Assembly (NCBI RefSeq): GCF_023546765.1
Contig: NZ_CP097484.1
Location: 2,698,001 to 2,762,000 of the forward strand
Length of the DNA stretch: 64,000 bases
From: Methylobacterium tardum
GTDB lineage: Bacteria > Pseudomonadota > Alphaproteobacteria > Rhizobiales > Beijerinckiaceae
Direction: 5' to 3'
In this document: positions 56,477 to 64,000 of the stretch, piece after piece
How the letters are laid out: every line of letters begins with the position of its first letter
How positions within the stretch are numbered: position 1 is the first letter of the stretch
Program-made: the position numbers and the translations under genes
The notes under the pieces: model-generated
Told to the model about the DNA's origin: nothing
What the model saw: the letters and a program-made list of their open reading frames with translations, nothing else
The model's database searches: none

Positions 56477-57862
56477 TCACGCCGCCCCCGGGGCGCGCGC
56501 CGTGGAAGGAAGCTCGGGCCCCGGGATGCGGTTCCCCGCCTCGTCGGCCTCGCGCGACGCGGGTTTCGTGGCCGGACGGCCGCTGCGGCGCCCGACCGCG
56601 AGGCAGAGCGCCAGTACCGGGATGCCCACCAGGGAGGTCATCACGAAGAAGGCCGGGTAGCCGATCGCTGCGACGACGAAGCCCGATGAGCCCGCGACTA
56701 GCTTGCCGGGCAGCGCGTAGAGGGAGGAGAACAGCGCGTACTGCGTCGCCGCATAGGCCGCGCTGGTGAGGCTCGACATGTAGGCGATCAGCACGATCCC
56801 CGCGAAGGAGCCGCAGAAATTCTCGATGGAGATGGCCACGGTCAGCCGCCACAGGTCGGCCGGTCCGGCCGAGAGCCACGCGAAGGCGAGGTGCGAGGAG
56901 GCGGCCAGGAAGGCGCCCAGAAGCAGGGTCGGGAACAATCCGAGCCGGGCCAGCGCCCAGCCGCCGGCAAAGCCGCCCGCGATCCCGATCCAGATTCCGT
57001 AGAGCTTGGTGACGGTGGCGATCTCCTTCAGGTCGAAGCCCAGCGTCCGATAGAGCGGGCTCGCCATGACGCCGGACAGGAAGTCCGGTAGGCGGTAGAG
57101 CGCCACCAGCAGCAGGATGCCCCAGAGCGCGCCGCCGAAGCGCCCGTGCAGCTCGGTCAGGGGCTCCAGCACGGCGCGGCGCATCGACCAGAGCCGGGAA
57201 CGGGCCGGTGTCTCCGCCTGGGCGGCGCGGGCCGTGTCGAAGGACGGGGCCAGCAGGGCGGCGATCATCCCGACTAGCATCAGCGCGGCCATGATCAGGT
57301 AGGCCAGAGTCCAGCCCCCGGCCGAGGCGATGAACAGCGCTCCGGCCCCGGCCGTGATCAGGCCGAGGCGGTAGCCGAGGTTCGATGTCGCCGCCAGGAT
57401 GCCCTGGAAGTCGCTGCCGGCCGCGTCGATGCGCCAGCCGTCGATCACCACGTCCTGGCTGGCGGCGCAGAACGCCACCAAAAACGCCCCGAGGCCGAGG
57501 AGCGCGAGGCTGGTCTTCGGGTCGGAGAAGGCCATCAGGACGAGGCACAGGGCGACGGCCGCCTGTGTCGTCACCATCCAGGCGCGGCGGCGACCCAGGC
57601 GCGCGCCGAGGACCGGCACGGTGAGGCGGTCGATCGCGGGCGCCCAGAGAAATTTCAGCGAGTACGGCAGTGCCACGTAGCTGAACAGGCCGATGGCCCG
57701 CACGTCGATATCCGAGAAGGCGAGCCGGAGCGTGAACGTCCCGAGGACGAGCAGCAGGGGCAGGCCCGAGGAGAACCCGAGGGCGAGCATCAGCATGATG
57801 CGCCGATCCTCGGCGATGTCGCGGAGCCGGAAACGGCGCGTCGCCTGTGGCTGGTTGGCCAT
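56477..57862 (-). CDS. ampG: AmpG-like muropeptide MFS permease
   Basis: 461 aa, 12-14 helices. LMLALGFSSGLPLLLVLGTFTLRL, SLKFLWAPAIDRL...GARLGRRRAWMV and FCAASQDVVIDGWRID are the AmpG signatures. It imports anhydro-muropeptides for cell-wall recycling. The ATG with AGGAG ~13 bp upstream is used; an in-frame start at 57994 adds 44 residues of non-family sequence. The C-terminal ~35 residues are charged. Confidence 0.88.
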   Translation of the reverse strand: MANQPQATRRFRLRDIAEDRRIMLMLALGFSSGLPLLLVLGTFTLRLAFSDIDVRAIGLFSYVALPYSLKFLWAPAIDRLTVPVLGARLGRRRAWMVTTQAAVALCLVLMAFSDPKTSLALLGLGAFLVAFCAASQDVVIDGWRIDAAGSDFQGILAATSNLGYRLGLITAGAGALFIASAGGWTLAYLIMAALMLVGMIAALLAPSFDTARAAQAETPARSRLWSMRRAVLEPLTELHGRFGGALWGILLLVALYRLPDFLSGVMASPLYRTLGFDLKEIATVTKLYGIWIGIAGGFAGGWALARLGLFPTLLLGAFLAASSHLAFAWLSAGPADLWRLTVAISIENFCGSFAGIVLIAYMSSLTSAAYAATQYALFSSLYALPGKLVAGSSGFVVAAIGYPAFFVMTSLVGIPVLALCLAVGRRSGRPATKPASREADEAGNRIPGPELPSTARAPGAA

Positions 57863-58052
57863 GGCATGGAACTCCTGAGCCTTCGTGGCCTTGATCCCGC
57901 GAAATCGTGGCAGCCTTACGCCGCATGGAATTTCGCTGGATTGTGATGTCTTTTGCCTCAATCTTGATCGAAGCTTGCTTAACGCGGCGCCCACGTCCCG
58001 CGCGGCGTGGCGCGATCAAGGTGCCGCAGGACGAACGGTTGACGCCGCCTGA

Positions 58053-59144
58053 GTGTGGAATACCGAGTTGAGTGCCCGACCCGAGCCCAGTCCACCGCCC
58101 GCGATGTTGGTCGACGCGTTCGCGCGCAGCCCGTCCCCCATGGTGATCACCGACGCCCGCGCGCCCGACAACCCGATTGCTTGGGCGAACGACGCGTTCC
58201 TCCAGGCGACCGGCTACGCCGCGGACGAGATCGTCGGACGCAATTGCCGCATGCTGCAGGGGCCGGCCACGGACCGAGCCACGGTCGACCGGATCCGCAA
58301 CGCAGTTCGCGCCGCGGAGCCGATCTCGGTCGAGCTGCTCAACTACCGGAAGGACGGCACGGCGTTCTGGAATGCGATGACCATCACGCCGGTCTCCGAC
58401 GCGGAAGGCGTGGCCTTCTTCTACGCCGCCCAGGCGGACATGACTCATGTCCACCAGATGGAAGTCACCATGCGCGGCACCAACGATCAGTTGGAGCGCC
58501 TCGTCAGCGCGCGGACCCACGACCTCAGCGCGGCGCTGGAGCAGAAGACGGCGCTACTCCACGAGGTCGATCACCGGGTAAAGAACAACCTGCAGGTGAT
58601 CTCCTCGCTGATGCTGCTGAAGGCCCGCAGGACCCCGGAGGGCGAGGCACGCGACGCGCTTCAGAGCATGGCGGAACGGATCGGTGCGCTGTCGACCGCC
58701 CACCGGATGCTCTACTCCGAAGGCGACATCACGCATTTCAATCTCGGAGACTTCGCGGCCGAGTTTCTGGCCGACATGAATGCCGGGCTGGACCCGGATC
58801 ACCTCCGGGTCGAGGCCGATGTCGAGCCGATCGCGGTCGCGGCCGCGATGGCGGCGCCCCTCGCCCTGCTCATCCACGAGCTGACCGCGAATGCCCTGCG
58901 CCACGCCTTCCCGGACGCGCGCGAGGGACGCGTCTCGATCGTGGCCCGCCGCAACGAAGGCGGCATGCACCTGACCATCCGGGACGACGGGGTCGGCCTC
59001 GCGGCAACGCCCCCCAACCCGGCCGGCTTCGGACGGAATCTGGTGGAGATGGTCGTCCGGCAAATGCGCGGAACCGTCGCGTGGTCGGATGCCGGTCCCG
59101 GCACGACCGTGGAGATCGATATCCCGCTGCAACCCGCGGCTTGA
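58053..59144 (+). CDS. LOV-domain blue-light sensor histidine kinase (HisKA_2/HWE type)
   Basis: 363 aa. Residues ~20-130 form a PAS/LOV domain with the flavin-binding GRNCRMLQG signature; Cys65 is the photo-adduct cysteine. A short coiled linker leads to a kinase of the HisKA_2 class. The H-box is EVDHRVKNNLQVISSLMLL (His174), the N-box HELTANALRHAFPDAREG (Asn280), and the G-box is in DDGVGL...GFGRNLVEMVVRQMRG. Light would form a Cys-flavin adduct and alter autophosphorylation; this is inference from the family (LovK-type). A TTG five codons into the frame (58068) is another possible start. A single-domain regulator gene follows after 56 bp. Confidence 0.88.
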   Translation: MWNTELSARPEPSPPPAMLVDAFARSPSPMVITDARAPDNPIAWANDAFLQATGYAADEIVGRNCRMLQGPATDRATVDRIRNAVRAAEPISVELLNYRKDGTAFWNAMTITPVSDAEGVAFFYAAQADMTHVHQMEVTMRGTNDQLERLVSARTHDLSAALEQKTALLHEVDHRVKNNLQVISSLMLLKARRTPEGEARDALQSMAERIGALSTAHRMLYSEGDITHFNLGDFAAEFLADMNAGLDPDHLRVEADVEPIAVAAAMAAPLALLIHELTANALRHAFPDAREGRVSIVARRNEGGMHLTIRDDGVGLAATPPNPAGFGRNLVEMVVRQMRGTVAWSDAGPGTTVEIDIPLQPAA

Positions 59145-59200
59145 GAAATCCGCGCGGACGTTTCAAGCTCAGCGGCCGCGAAGCCGGGATCGGAGAGCGC

Positions 59201-59638
59201 ATGGGGACCGGGAACGCCGCCGTGGAAACCGCGCTCCGCATCCTCGTGGTCGAGGATGAGGCCGTGATCGCGCTCGAACTCGAGAGCCTGCTGGACGACC
59301 TCGGGCACGTGACGGTCGGCGTTGCCGGCAACGCCGCCGAGGCCATCGCGATGGGCCGGTCCACGGCGCCCGATGTCGCCCTGGTGGACATCCACCTGGT
59401 CGACGGACCGACGGGTATCGAGGTCGCCCGGGCGCTTTCCGCCGACCAGCGCACCACCGTGGTGTTCATGACCGCGAATGCCAAGCGCATCCCGAACGAC
59501 TTCGCGGGCGCCATCGGCGTGATCGCGAAACCCTATTCCGAGCGTGTCGTGGCCAGCACCCTCGACTACGTAGCGGATCGCCGGTCCGGCCGCCAGGAGC
59601 CGGCCTGCCCGGACGGCTTCTCGCCCGCCCCGGTCTGA
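59201..59638 (+). CDS. Single-domain response regulator (LovR-like)
   Basis: 145 aa. CheY-type receiver: LRILVVEDEAVIALELESLL (acidic pocket), phosphoacceptor Asp63 in ALVDIHLVDGP, Thr in VVFMTANA and Lys in VIAKPYSE. There is no output domain. CGGAGAGCGC precedes the ATG. Paired with the LOV kinase it resembles the LovK-LovR pair of Caulobacter, where it tunes light and general-stress signalling. Confidence 0.88.
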   Translation: MGTGNAAVETALRILVVEDEAVIALELESLLDDLGHVTVGVAGNAAEAIAMGRSTAPDVALVDIHLVDGPTGIEVARALSADQRTTVVFMTANAKRIPNDFAGAIGVIAKPYSERVVASTLDYVADRRSGRQEPACPDGFSPAPV

Positions 59639-59692
59639 GCATTCCCCCACGCAGCCTCTGGCTCTGTGCCTGCTCGGATGGGGCGTCACCCC

Positions 59693-59804
59693 GTCATTCC
59701 GGGGCGCCGCAAGCGAGCCCGGAAACCAGACCCTCAGCCCCTGCAAGTCCTTGGCGCGTCGGCGGGTCTGGATCCCGGGCTCCGCTGCGCGGCCCCGGGA
59801 TGAC
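59693..59804. repeat. Intergenic palindromic repeat, family A (copy 5)
   Basis: GTCATTCCGGGGCGCCGCAA...GAGCCCGGAAACCAGACCC on the left and GGGTCTGGATCCCGGGCTCC...GGCCCCGGGATGAC on the right. It is nearly identical at both ends to the 13.4-kb copy; the centre differs. It sits between the convergent response regulator and mutS genes. Confidence 0.8.
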
Positions 59805-59858
59805 GGGCGTCTGTTGCGGTTACCTCTACTCTTGAGGCGATGGGATTGGATCGCCCGC

Positions 59859-62576
59859 TCAGCGCCCTCCCACCCGCTCGCGCTTCAGCCGATACAGCGC
59901 GTCGAGCGCCTCGCGGGGCGTGAGCGCGTCCGGGTCGATGGCATCGAGCAGCGCCCCGAGGGGATCCTCAGGCGGCGGCTCCGGCGGCGGTGGCGGCGCG
60001 AGGGCCGCGAAGAGCGGCAGGTCGTCGATCCGCGCCCGCGCCGGGCGGCCGCGCTCCGCCTTCTCCAGGCTCTTGAGGATCGCTCCGGCCCGCGACACGA
60101 CGCTGCCCGGCAGGCCCGCCAGCCGGGCCACCTGCAGGCCGTAGCTCCGTTCGGCGACGCCGGGAACGACCTCGTGCAGGAACACGACCCCGTCCCGATG
60201 CTCGGCGACCTTGAGGGTCGCGTTCTCCAGCCGGGCCAGACGGTCGCCCAGCGCGGTGAGTTCGTGGAAATGGGTGGCGAAGAGCGCCCGGCAGGCATTC
60301 ACCTCGTGCAGGTGCTCCAGGCAGGCCCAGGCGATGGAGAGACCGTCGAAGGTCGCGGTGCCGCGGCCGATCTCGTCGAGGATCACCAGGGAGCGCCGCG
60401 TTGCCTGGTTGAGGATTGCCGCGGTCTCGACCATCTCGACCATGAAGGTCGATTGCCCGCGGGCGAGATCGTCGGCGGCGCCGACGCGGGAGAACAGCCG
60501 GTCGACCCGCCCGATCCGCGCCTCGGCGGCCGGCACGAAGGCGCCCATCTGGGCGAGCACCGCGATCAGCGCGTTCTGGCGCAGGAAGGTGGACTTGCCG
60601 CCCATGTTGGGGCCGGTGATCAGCCGGATCCGGCCGCGCGTGTCCCCCGAGAGATCGCAATCGTTGGCGATGAACGGCTCGCCCGCCCGGCGCAGGGCCG
60701 CCTCGACCACCGGGTGGCGGCCGCCAACCACGACGAAGCTGAGCGAGTCGTCGACCATGGGCCGTCGCCAGTCGAGTTCGACCGCGAGCTCGGCATGGCT
60801 CGCCGCGACGTCGACCCCGGCCAGCGCCTCGGCCACCTCGGCGATGGAGTCGGCCTCAGCGAGCACGCGGGCGGAGAGGTCGTCGAACACGCCGCCTTCG
60901 AGGGCCAGCGCCCGGTCGGAGGCGCCGGAGATCTTGGATTCGAGCTCGCCCAGCTCGACGCTGGTGAAGCGCATCGCGTCGACCATCGTCTGGCGGTGGA
61001 CGAATTCGCTCTGCAGACCCTTCAGGCAAGCCTCGCCGACCGATTGCGGGACCTCGATGAAGTAGCCGAGCAGGTTGTTGTGCTTGATGCGCAGGGTCCG
61101 GCAGCCGGTCTGCTCGGCGTAGCGGGCCTGCAGGGCGGCAATCACCTTGCGGGAATCCTGGCCCAGCGTCCGCGCCTCGTCGATTTCTGGAAGATAGCCC
61201 TGCCGCACGAACCCACCGTCGCGGCGGCTCAACGGAAGATCGTCGGCGAGCGCCGCCGCCAGGGTCGCGATCAGCTCCGAATCAGCCTCGGCCAGGTGCC
61301 CGGCGAGACGGACGAGCTCGTCCGGCAGGTTCGGGATGGCGGAGAGGCGGGCGCCGAGTTGCGCCGCCACTGCCAAGCCGTCCCGGATCGCCGCGAGATC
61401 CCGCGGCCCCGCCCGGCCGAGGCCGGTGCGCGACAGCGCCCGGGCGAGATCCGGCGCCCGGGCCAGGGCCTCGCGCAGGGCGCCGCGCAGCGAGCCGTCA
61501 TCGACCAGATGCGCCACGGCGGCGTGACGCCGGGCGATCGCGTCGAGCGTGGTGAGCGGTCCGGCGAGGTGCTCGGCCAGCAGCCGCGCGCCGTTGGCCG
61601 TCACGGTCCGGTCGATCGTGGCGAGCAGGCTCCCGGTCCGCTCCCCCGACAGGGTTCGGGTGAGTTCGAGGTTGGCGCGCGTTGCCGCATCGATCGCCAA
61701 AGTCGCGCCGCTGTCCTCGCGGGTCGGCACGGCCAGGGTCGGCCGGGCCGCGAGTTGCGTGCGGGCGATGTAGAGGAGTACCGCCCCGGCGGCCGCGATC
61801 TCGGCACGGGTGAACTGGCCGAAGCCCTCCAGCGTCGAGACCCCGTACTGCTCGCGCAGGCGCCGCTCCGCCGCGGCGGGTTCCAGCTCGGCCTGCGCCA
61901 GCGGCACGATGGCGGCCCGGCTCTCCTGCCAGATCCGCGCGAGCGCCGGATCGGCGTGGATCGCCTCGGACAGGACGATCTCCCGCGGATCGTGCCGGGC
62001 GATCGCCCCGGCCAGATCGCCGCCCGCAACCTCGCTTAAGGCGAAGCGCCCCGTGGAGATGTCGACGGCCGCGAGGCCGTAGGCAACGGCGCCCTCCCCG
62101 GTCTTGCGGCGGCCGATCGCCAGGAGGAGGTTGGCCCTGGCCGGGTCGAGGAGCCGGTCCTCGGTGATCGTCCCCGGGGTCACGAGCCGCACGACCTCGC
62201 GGCGCACCACCGATTTCGGGCCGCGCTTCTTGGCCTCGGCCGGATCCTCGGTCTGCTCGCAGACGGCGACGCGGTGCCCGAGGGCGATCAGGCGGTTGAG
62301 GTAGTCGTCGGAGCGCTCGACCGGCACACCGCACATCGGGATCTCGCTGCCCGCGTGCTTGCCGCGCTTGGTCAGCACGATGCCGAGCGCCCGAGACGCG
62401 ATCTCCGCGTCCTCGAAGAACAGCTCGTAGAAGTCGCCCATCCGGTAGAACAGCAGGCAGTCCGGATTGGCGGCCTTGATCTCGATGTACTGCGCCATCA
62501 TCGGCGTCGCGCCGGCCGGATCCAGGCCGGGGGCGGGCGTCATGTCGGCGGCGGGGCGGACGGCGGTACGGGCCAT
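59859..62576 (-). CDS. mutS: DNA mismatch repair protein MutS
   Basis: 905 aa. The N-terminal mismatch-recognition motif [15 protein letters not shown] (Phe-x-Glu) is in place. Connector, lever and clamp regions follow. The ATPase has Walker [34 protein letters not shown] and Walker [17 protein letters not shown]. The helix-turn-helix dimerisation end ATFKVAEH...[11 protein letters not shown] is recognisable. An N-terminal ~25 residues precede the domain start. It recognises base mismatches and recruits MutL. The gene is convergent with the response regulator. Confidence 0.96.
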   Translation of the reverse strand: MARTAVRPAADMTPAPGLDPAGATPMMAQYIEIKAANPDCLLFYRMGDFYELFFEDAEIASRALGIVLTKRGKHAGSEIPMCGVPVERSDDYLNRLIALGHRVAVCEQTEDPAEAKKRGPKSVVRREVVRLVTPGTITEDRLLDPARANLLLAIGRRKTGEGAVAYGLAAVDISTGRFALSEVAGGDLAGAIARHDPREIVLSEAIHADPALARIWQESRAAIVPLAQAELEPAAAERRLREQYGVSTLEGFGQFTRAEIAAAGAVLLYIARTQLAARPTLAVPTREDSGATLAIDAATRANLELTRTLSGERTGSLLATIDRTVTANGARLLAEHLAGPLTTLDAIARRHAAVAHLVDDGSLRGALREALARAPDLARALSRTGLGRAGPRDLAAIRDGLAVAAQLGARLSAIPNLPDELVRLAGHLAEADSELIATLAAALADDLPLSRRDGGFVRQGYLPEIDEARTLGQDSRKVIAALQARYAEQTGCRTLRIKHNNLLGYFIEVPQSVGEACLKGLQSEFVHRQTMVDAMRFTSVELGELESKISGASDRALALEGGVFDDLSARVLAEADSIAEVAEALAGVDVAASHAELAVELDWRRPMVDDSLSFVVVGGRHPVVEAALRRAGEPFIANDCDLSGDTRGRIRLITGPNMGGKSTFLRQNALIAVLAQMGAFVPAAEARIGRVDRLFSRVGAADDLARGQSTFMVEMVETAAILNQATRRSLVILDEIGRGTATFDGLSIAWACLEHLHEVNACRALFATHFHELTALGDRLARLENATLKVAEHRDGVVFLHEVVPGVAERSYGLQVARLAGLPGSVVSRAGAILKSLEKAERGRPARARIDDLPLFAALAPPPPPEPPPEDPLGALLDAIDPDALTPREALDALYRLKRERVGGR

Positions 62577-62726
62577 GCCGCCTCTTAGCAGAGCGCCGCC
62601 CGCGAATCAGGACACGCACACCGACGCGGCTGGGGAGAAGCCGCGTCGGCGGTGGATGGGTTCATCGCGGACGAGGGACCGGCACGGCGAACGCGTCCAC
62701 GGCCGGCGTCGAAGACCTGCCGCGCC

Positions 62727-63035
62727 TCAGTAGCGCGGGCCGTTCGTGGTGCCGCCCAGGTTCTGCTGGTAGCCGCGCAGGGCGGGATTCTTCGCGTTCG
62801 GGTTGCCGTGACGCATGGTGTTGAGCCGGCGCATCCGCCGCTCGTGCCGCGTGGTGTGGTGCCGGTGCATTCGGTGGTGATGCATGCAGTAATGGCGATG
62901 CATCACGACGGACTCGACCATGTCGTGGCCGGCGAGGCCGGGCTGAGGCATGGACGGTGCCGCCTGTGCGGTCGCCGCGCCGGCCATCAGGCCGCCGATC
63001 AACAGGCCTGCCGTCAGAAGAGAACGCATAGACAT
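62727..63035 (-). CDS. Secreted His-rich small protein
   Basis: 102 aa. Signal peptide MSMRSLLTAGLLIGGLMAGAATAQA, cut before APSMPQ. The middle is His/Met/Arg rich (VVMHRHYCMHHHRMHRHHTT), likely metal binding. The end NPNAKNPALRGYQQNLGGTTNGPRY is Asn/Gly/Tyr rich. It may belong to a genus-restricted family. The upstream 233 bp is AT-richer, with no other gene seen. Confidence 0.65.
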   Translation of the reverse strand: MSMRSLLTAGLLIGGLMAGAATAQAAPSMPQPGLAGHDMVESVVMHRHYCMHHHRMHRHHTTRHERRMRRLNTMRHGNPNAKNPALRGYQQNLGGTTNGPRY

Positions 63036-63268
63036 GTACGAGTAACTCCGATCCTACCGTATGAGCCACCACCTAAGAGAATGGTCGCAGGGAAGTTCCG
63101 GAGCGTGCAGGAAAAATGAAGCTGTCGATTTCGTCTCTGACGTGGAATGAATTATCGCGTGACGCGTGGTGCCGACATTCGGCGCGGGGGAATTTATAAC
63201 TTAAAAGCGAAGCCAGATGCTTTGTGCAATCTGGCAGCGTATGCCTCTGTCGCGTTCGCCCGTGCTGA

Positions 63269-64000
63269 TCAGGACAGGAAACGCGTCAATTCCAAGTTGA
63301 CGGAATCCGGCTCCTCGTGCGCGAGCCAGTGGCTGGCGCGCTCGTACCAGCGGATCCGGCCCGCGTCGCAGAAGGCGAGGCTCGCCTCCGCGAGGCCGGA
63401 TTGAAGGGCTGTGTCCTGCTTGCCCCAGAGGATGAGGGTCGGGACCCGGACCTGGGCCGGCTCGTCCCGCGGCAGACGCACCAGGGCCCGGTACCAGTTC
63501 AGCATGGCGGTCATCGCGCCGGGCTGGAGCCACGCTTCCACGTAGCGGTCGAGATCGGCAGCCGAGAACGCGCCCGGCCGGCTGGTTGAGGTCAGCGCGT
63601 GCCGGAGGGCGCGGCACCGGTCGGCCGTCAGCAGCCGCTCGGGAAGGCCGGGGAGCTGAAACAGGCCGACATAGACGCTGCGCAGCCACTGGCCGGGATG
63701 GTGCCGCATATACGCGCCGACGATGCCGGGATGCGGCGCGTTGAGGATCGCGAGCCGCTCGATCCGCTCGGGATGGCGGCTGGCCAGCCACCACGCGACG
63801 AGACCGCCCCAATCATGGCCGACGAGCCGGATCGTGGGGAGGCCGTAGGCATCCGCCAGTGCCAGCACGTCGCCGGCCAGCCTGTCGAGGTGGTAGGCGG
63901 AGAGGCCTTGCGGCCTGTCACTGCGATTGTAGCCGCGCTGATCCGGCACGATCACCCGTAAGCCAGCCTCGGCGAGCGGCCCGATCTGGTGGCGCCAGCC
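63269..64000 (-). CDS. Alpha/beta hydrolase (epoxide hydrolase-like), 5' end beyond the right edge
   Basis: At least 244 residues are visible; the start lies outside. VIVPDQRGYNRSDRP and LVGHDWGGLVAWWLASRHPERI carry the nucleophile elbow with Asp (HDWGG), as in epoxide hydrolases and haloalkane dehalogenases. ILNAPHPGIVGAYMRHH and the C-terminal TLILWGKQDTAL with a late His (ERASHWLAHEEP) complete the triad. The substrate is unknown. A shorter version from an ATG-like start at 63955 would lack the first beta strands and is not favoured. Confidence 0.85.
   Translation of the reverse strand, partial: GWRHQIGPLAEAGLRVIVPDQRGYNRSDRPQGLSAYHLDRLAGDVLALADAYGLPTIRLVGHDWGGLVAWWLASRHPERIERLAILNAPHPGIVGAYMRHHPGQWLRSVYVGLFQLPGLPERLLTADRCRALRHALTSTSRPGAFSAADLDRYVEAWLQPGAMTAMLNWYRALVRLPRDEPAQVRVPTLILWGKQDTALQSGLAEASLAFCDAGRIRWYERASHWLAHEEPDSVNLELTRFLS

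Overview
The window is a GC-rich chromosomal segment (roughly 70% G+C by eye) from an alphaproteobacterium, most probably Methylobacterium or a close Methylobacteriaceae relative. Pointers are the fused transaldolase/glucose-6-phosphate isomerase, the NasS/NasT nitrate system, the tsaB-rimI and miaB-phoH-ybeY-corC-lnt neighbourhood, many short secreted proteins, frequent GTG/TTG starts with ATGA/GTGA overlaps, and ~110-bp imperfect palindromes scattered between genes. The genus is inferred from gene content, not from a marker comparison. No rRNA, tRNA, CRISPR array or intact insertion sequence was found.

Left part (1-5063, minus strand): assimilatory nitrite reduction. NasT (ANTAR antiterminator) and NasS (nitrate/nitrite sensor) precede a ~790-bp gap, then a NirB-like FAD reductase and a NirA-type siroheme nitrite reductase that runs off the window. 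The gap holds a well-ordered candidate leader: a sigma-54-like -24/-12 element, a hairpin with an A1/G4 hexaloop, an overlapping second hairpin and a rho-independent terminator.

5.2-16.5 kb (plus): a broken small gene, then GH15 glucanase/trehalase-like protein, transketolase, transaldolase-phosphoglucose isomerase fusion, 6-phosphogluconate dehydrogenase and 6-phosphogluconolactonase. This is a pentose-phosphate cluster lacking zwf. An HD-GYP protein follows.

16.7-29.4 kb: a cysteine dioxygenase-like cupin, an Lrp/AsnC regulator, dCTP deaminase, ApaG, ArgE and SpeG-like acetyltransferase. Then comes a minus-strand block atzG-atzE-atzH-SBP-dppB-dppC-dppF-dppD, which looks like uptake and hydrolysis of a ureide/carboxybiuret-like nitrogen compound.

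29.4-33.4 kb: a gene-poor stretch with a perfect 19-bp inverted repeat, then small proteins (DUF6481-like, secreted proteins, DUF2934 with a lysine/alanine-rich tail) and a HAD phosphatase.

33.4-46.8 kb: Nfu-type Fe-S protein, TsaB, RimI and PlsC, then an MXKDX-repeat protein and L-lactate permease, then MiaB, PhoH (frameshifted in its P-loop), YbeY, CorC-like protein, Lnt and an MFS carrier. 46.7-50 kb: cupin, catalase and divergent OxyR with a putative OxyR box between them.

50-64 kb: a secreted argininosuccinate-lyase-like protein, AbrB-type membrane protein, DgkA, IlvA, MgtC, EcsC, AmpG, a LOV-domain histidine kinase with a single-domain response regulator, MutS, a His-rich secreted protein and an alpha/beta hydrolase cut by the right edge.
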